Shown in pieces: positions 61,701 through 64,000 of a stretch of DNA of 64,000 nt. The notes under the pieces are model-generated. The model was not told where the DNA came from. It saw only the letters and a list, made by a program, of their open reading frames with translations, and ran no database searches. The position numbers and the translations under genes were made by a program. The stretch covers positions 10,230,001 to 10,294,000 of the forward strand of contig NC_039510.1 in assembly GCF_003672135.1 (NCBI RefSeq), in the 5' to 3' direction. Each line of letters begins with the position of its first letter. The stretch's first letter is position 1. This stretch comes from Ooceraea biroi (Eukaryota > Arthropoda > Insecta > Hymenoptera > Formicidae).

Positions 61701-63925
61701 GTAAGCGGTCTGGAGAGAGTAGTATCGGCAGTGTCCGCGTAGCCCGAGTCTTTCTCGGCGAATAGCGTGATTTACCTGAAAGCAGGAGCCCTCAATCCCA
61801 GAGTGTCTTGAAAATTAAAAAGTAAGAACGAAACAATTGTGAAAGTGTGTAGGAGGAAGAAGCGTTAGAATCCCCTGGATAATTTTTCATAATTGTGAAG
61901 TGACGTGCATGATGCACGCATTATATATGTATACACAATTAATTAATTACGTACTTAATAAACACAGCATCCATTCATTTTTTAACAATTGAAATATGTT
62001 GAAAGAGGATTCTACCAAAATAAAACGTATGTACAAAACGAGACAGCAAGTATTGATTAAGTAAAAAATAGATTGAATGAAAAAATATATAGTGGGAAAA
62101 GAGGAAAGGAAAATACAACGATGCAAGGTCATGATCGGGTCCAGACTCACCCAATGAGGCCTCCTGGACCAGGTGAGAAATTGCTGGAGTCCTGGGAGAG
62201 AGAGGAGGCGGTAAGCGGTGGTGTTCCGCTCGCTCTACCGCCCCCGCCACTCTCTTCGCTGGGAGTTTTAGCAAACAGGCCCGAGCTAAAGTCACTCACC
62301 AGGTTGATCGGCGAGCTTTTTTCCACCACCATTACATATTTTTGTTAGTTACAATAGAAATTATTATAGTAAAGCGTTAGTGAGTATCAGAATTCGTGTC
62401 GAAGGCAACGTAGGCATAAATATCTAAAAATCTAAGTCACAACCGCCGCGCACGACAATTATAATTTCTTTTTTTTTATAGAGATAGCAGGAGAAACTCT
62501 ATCATGTGTACCTTCATACTTAAAGATCCCTTCCATGAGTTTTGCATCGCGAAATGCTTTTCATATGTAAGAAGCCATTTTTCCTACACAATAGCTAATG
62601 TATATACTATGTTACGACAAATGAGCTTACTGATTCCGTAAACGTAAGCTTTTATAGTCGGCTCCCTTTATTTGACAAACTTAATTTTATCTATCACACA
62701 AATCGCTTTATAAAAATAGACGATGTCGACTGTACACAGTAACCTCATTTGTATTCTACATCTTCTAAATGTTAGTGAAAAGCAAAGTTAAAATAAACAT
62801 CGGCAATGAGAATGTTTTTCCTTTTTTCTTTTTCCAGTAAATGCGCATCCTCGCAGGAACGTTACTCGTTCTTAACACAGGTAAATGGAAGAGTGAAAAA
62901 AAAAAATATATATATATAAAAGCGGTTGTAAAAATATTGTACATTTCAAGAGCAATTAGAACGCTAGATCGTCTTTAAGAAATTGTCGACGTAACGCATC
63001 GTAAATTGTTCACCTTGAGAAAACTTTGCTGAAAACGGAGGAGTGATGCGAATCCGCGCTGTTCGGAAGGCTCGGCACCTTATCAGAGATGGATTTGCTC
63101 TCGTCCTCCTTCTCTCCGGTTAGACCCTCCATCCAGGACAACGGATATGACAGACGTTTTAGCATCTGAGAGGGTCGGGAAACAAATATACGAAGTGTAA
63201 TTGCAGACACTAAATTTTTCCGCGCTGTTTATTGTATCCTCGGATCGTCAAATATGTACCTTGTTCCGTCGAGTTTCTTGTTTGTCATCGTCCTTGTGTT
63301 CCTCATCTTTCTCAGCTTCTTCGGCGTTCCTCTCCAAGCTAAAGGACACCGAGCTAGCTTTCTTCCTGCCGTTAATAGAAGCAGAACCGGTAGTCTCCAG
63401 CGTAGTCGTGATATTCGTTGGCGCTATCGTTATCGGGGGCACCCAATCCGAGGATAAGACAATGTCCGCGTCCGAGTACACTTTTTTCGATGGCATAGGC
63501 TGAACTACCGGGACAGCTGGATTGGGATCGCGGATATCGATACCGGAATCATGGCACGACAATTTGACTAGAGATCCCTCTTCGTCCTCGGGTATGGCAT
63601 TTGATTTAGCTGGCTCCGTCTGCTGCAACAGTGAATTAATCACGTTTTTTATTCAGTCATAATTTACCGATGCAAACTTTTCGTAATTCTGTGTACTACA
63701 ATTTCTGGATCGAGAGATAATTACCTTATCAGAATTCAGCGAATCCTGCTGCTCATCATCCACGGAGAATGTGCCGCGATCTTTGCTAGGAACTGCCCAA
63801 TGATGATCAAGCATGGAACGCCTGCGTTCCTCCAACGTTCTACTAGCCTGGCCGCCACCGCAAATTTCTTTGTCGCCATTGTCCTTCTCCTTCTCTTTGT
63901 CTTTGGTCGAGGTTAAATTCTCCTC
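42612..63925 (-). CDS. OXR1: OXR1/mustard-type TLDc protein, 3' part (619 codons in window; 5' end outside)
   Basis: Main exons in coding order: 63925-63725, 63622-63260, 63165-63014, 61378-61212, 59279-59117, 56886-56661, 43940-43659, 43009-42840 and 42747-42612. Every junction agrees in phase. Landmarks: SKKVYSDADIVLSSDWVPPI (exon 2 here), LSYPLSWMEGLTGE (exon 3), CEDPPLYLRLRTGRP and RPEYWFSVPRNR (exon 5), VDDLYRFIHAWVPSLYGELD (exon 6). The TLDc domain fills the last three exons: GYQWTLVFSTSQHGFSLNSM, SPILLVIEDTEGN, FYGTGESLLFRF, FIKGNNESLAIGAGDGKFGL and GNEPLAPREDFVVKTLECWA, ending AFI-stop. OXR1/mustard proteins protect against oxidative damage, and TLDc domains also bind the V-ATPase. 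A LysM domain, if present, would be encoded beyond the right edge. The 12.7-kb intron before the TLDc exons holds further optional exons, listed separately. The large spread of optional exons points to several promoters. Confidence 0.93.
52519..52610 (-). CDS. OXR1: OXR1 candidate alternative 5' coding exon (217-aa TLDc isoform)
   Basis: The exon is bounded by TGATTTTTAG and the donor AAAG/GTAAAG. Its first ATG (52584) reads MPRSKIPNPITKIAKFLKKK RK, 22 codons, ending in phase 0. That is the phase needed to join the TLDc exon at 43940 (VLSMSEEF..). If joined, it would give a 217-aa protein made almost only of the TLDc domain behind a basic leader. The exon cannot follow the 56661 exon because that frame hits a stop. 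The acceptor implies an untranslated exon further upstream, which I did not find. Moderate support: good splice sites, G/C-ending codons, phase match. Confidence 0.45.
54338..54381. repeat. Perfect 15-bp inverted repeat, 14-base loop
   Basis: TATTTGCAGTTTGAC (54338-54352) pairs exactly with GTCAAACTGCAAATA (54367-54381). A further copy of the right arm lies at 51301-51315, with 19 bases (AGTGTCAAACTGCAAATAA) shared. It lies in the long OXR1 intron. Confidence 0.7.
55674..55709. repeat. (TA)n microsatellite
   Basis: About 36 bases of TA, some 50 bases from the donor of the OXR1 87-nt exon. Confidence 0.95.
55762..55848 (-). CDS. OXR1: OXR1 87-nt cassette exon
   Basis: A segment bounded by TATTGGCTGACAG and CGGAG/GTATCG reads LIKAPYVKLYSILKTSSTSA and then DSEQIHDSE. 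It is 29 codons long, phase 0 at both ends. It therefore fits between the exon ending ..TRESWE (56661) and the TLDc exon starting VLSMSEEF (43940) without shifting the frame. Codons are strongly G/C-ending inside an AT-rich intron, next to a (TA)n repeat. It has no ATG, so a start-to-stop scan on this strand would miss it. It would lengthen the linker just before the TLDc domain. Whether it is optional or constitutive cannot be told from the sequence. Confidence 0.75.
57004..57104 (-). CDS. OXR1: OXR1 alternative first exon (short isoform, 304 aa)
   Basis: ATG at 57104 opens MNWTMNAVGGMLGVIYDRHV and RGAVTNMMPFVHR, then donor CGCAG/GTAAAA. The two leftover bases (AG) match the one-base start of the exon at 56886, giving ..VHRRVDDLYRFIHAW. 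That is the same junction residue as in the main transcript (..PRNRVDDLY). The upstream sequence (57105-57700) is GC- and CpG-rich, as expected of a promoter. The product would lack the N-terminal regions and keep the TLDc domain, like the short OXR1/NCOA7 forms known from other animals. The frame is open a further 165 bases upstream but with no earlier ATG. Confidence 0.65.
57161..57190. repeat. 10-bp tandem repeat, three units
   Basis: Units ending CGAGGAC (CCTCGAGGAC, ACGCGAGGAC, GCGCGAGGAC), directly upstream of the OXR1 short-isoform start and probably in its 5'UTR. Confidence 0.8.
59950..59985 (-). CDS. OXR1: OXR1 36-nt microexon
   Basis: A strong acceptor (CTGTTGCCCCTCTAG) is followed by 36 bases and the donor G/GTAGGT. 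The piece enters and leaves in phase 1, exactly as the exons on either side (61212 and 59279) require. It adds IQAPNFPELEGL before (E)LIPRPARSCEDPP; without it the junction codon is Lys instead of Glu. Phase, length divisible by three and splice-site quality support a cassette microexon. No transcript evidence is available here. Confidence 0.6.
60970..60990. repeat. (CCTCAT)n microsatellite
   Basis: Hexamer repeat in the OXR1 intron. Read on the minus strand it gives an Asp/Glu run that mimics a coding exon. Confidence 0.85.
62151..62332 (-). CDS. OXR1: OXR1 candidate alternative first exon (441-aa isoform)
   Basis: ATG at 62332 opens MVVEKSSPINLVSDFSSGLF; the exon continues with a Gly/Ser/Pro-rich stretch to ..GPGGLIG and the donor GG/GTGAGT. 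An in-frame TAA lies 15 bases upstream and no acceptor AG occurs just before the ATG, so a first exon is favoured over an internal one. Its two leftover bases fit the one-base start of the exon at 61378 (..GLIG-RSSVGTF). The stretch is low in complexity, so the call is moderate. Confidence 0.45.
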
Positions 63926-64000
63926 CTGCAATGAACGGCATTTATTCGTTACATCCTATCGTATCCTATCCTCACCTTACATAACGAAACGTCGTCAATA

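Noticed and set aside
1..64000. tRNA, rRNA, known microRNA, telomeric repeat or CRISPR structures
   Set aside because: Scanned by eye for typical motifs and found none that I could support; a covariance-model search would be more sensitive.

Overview
This window is eukaryotic and very probably from an insect. Its genes are split by short introns (about 80 to 600 bases) with GT..AG ends. Coding exons are clearly richer in G+C than the AT-rich surroundings, and there are many short GA, CA, TA and GTT microsatellites. Protein content, intron sizes and the GC contrast suggest a hymenopteran, perhaps an ant; that assignment is inference. There is no operon-like structure, CRISPR array, rRNA or tRNA that I could support.

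Layout. Positions 1 to about 27,600 are gene-poor. The only well-supported coding piece is a minus-strand first exon at 19.1-19.2 kb that encodes a signal peptide. A possible plus-strand exon lies at 2.2-2.4 kb. This part also holds mobile-element relics: a 259-bp Helitron-like element at 2.75-3.0 kb, and a TIR element at 13.8-14.4 kb with a MITE nested inside it. The rest is simple repeats and AT-rich DNA.

From 27.8 to 36.4 kb lies a compact gene cluster. RWDD4 (+, 4 exons, 192 aa) converges on RUSF1 (-, 8 exons, 447 aa). Directly upstream of RUSF1 on the same strand is an unrecognised 363-aa basic protein gene whose stop codon is 21 nt before, and in frame with, the RUSF1 start. It shares a 0.5-kb divergent promoter with an unrecognised 297-aa gene (+, 2 exons). 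Syntaxin-8 (STX8; +, 5 exons, 246 aa) follows.

From 42.6 kb to the right edge lies the 3' part of an OXR1/mustard-type TLDc gene on the minus strand. It runs off the window at its 5' side. Nine exons form the main reading frame. By splice phase I add an 87-nt cassette exon, a 36-nt microexon and three alternative first exons (62.3, 57.1 and 52.6 kb), which would give a nested set of shorter TLDc proteins. The 36.5-42.6 kb stretch between STX8 and the OXR1 stop codon has no convincing coding sequence and may be largely OXR1 3'UTR.

All gene models were assembled by eye from open frames, splice signals and phase agreement. Family names rest on recognised protein motifs. No alignment or database search was run.
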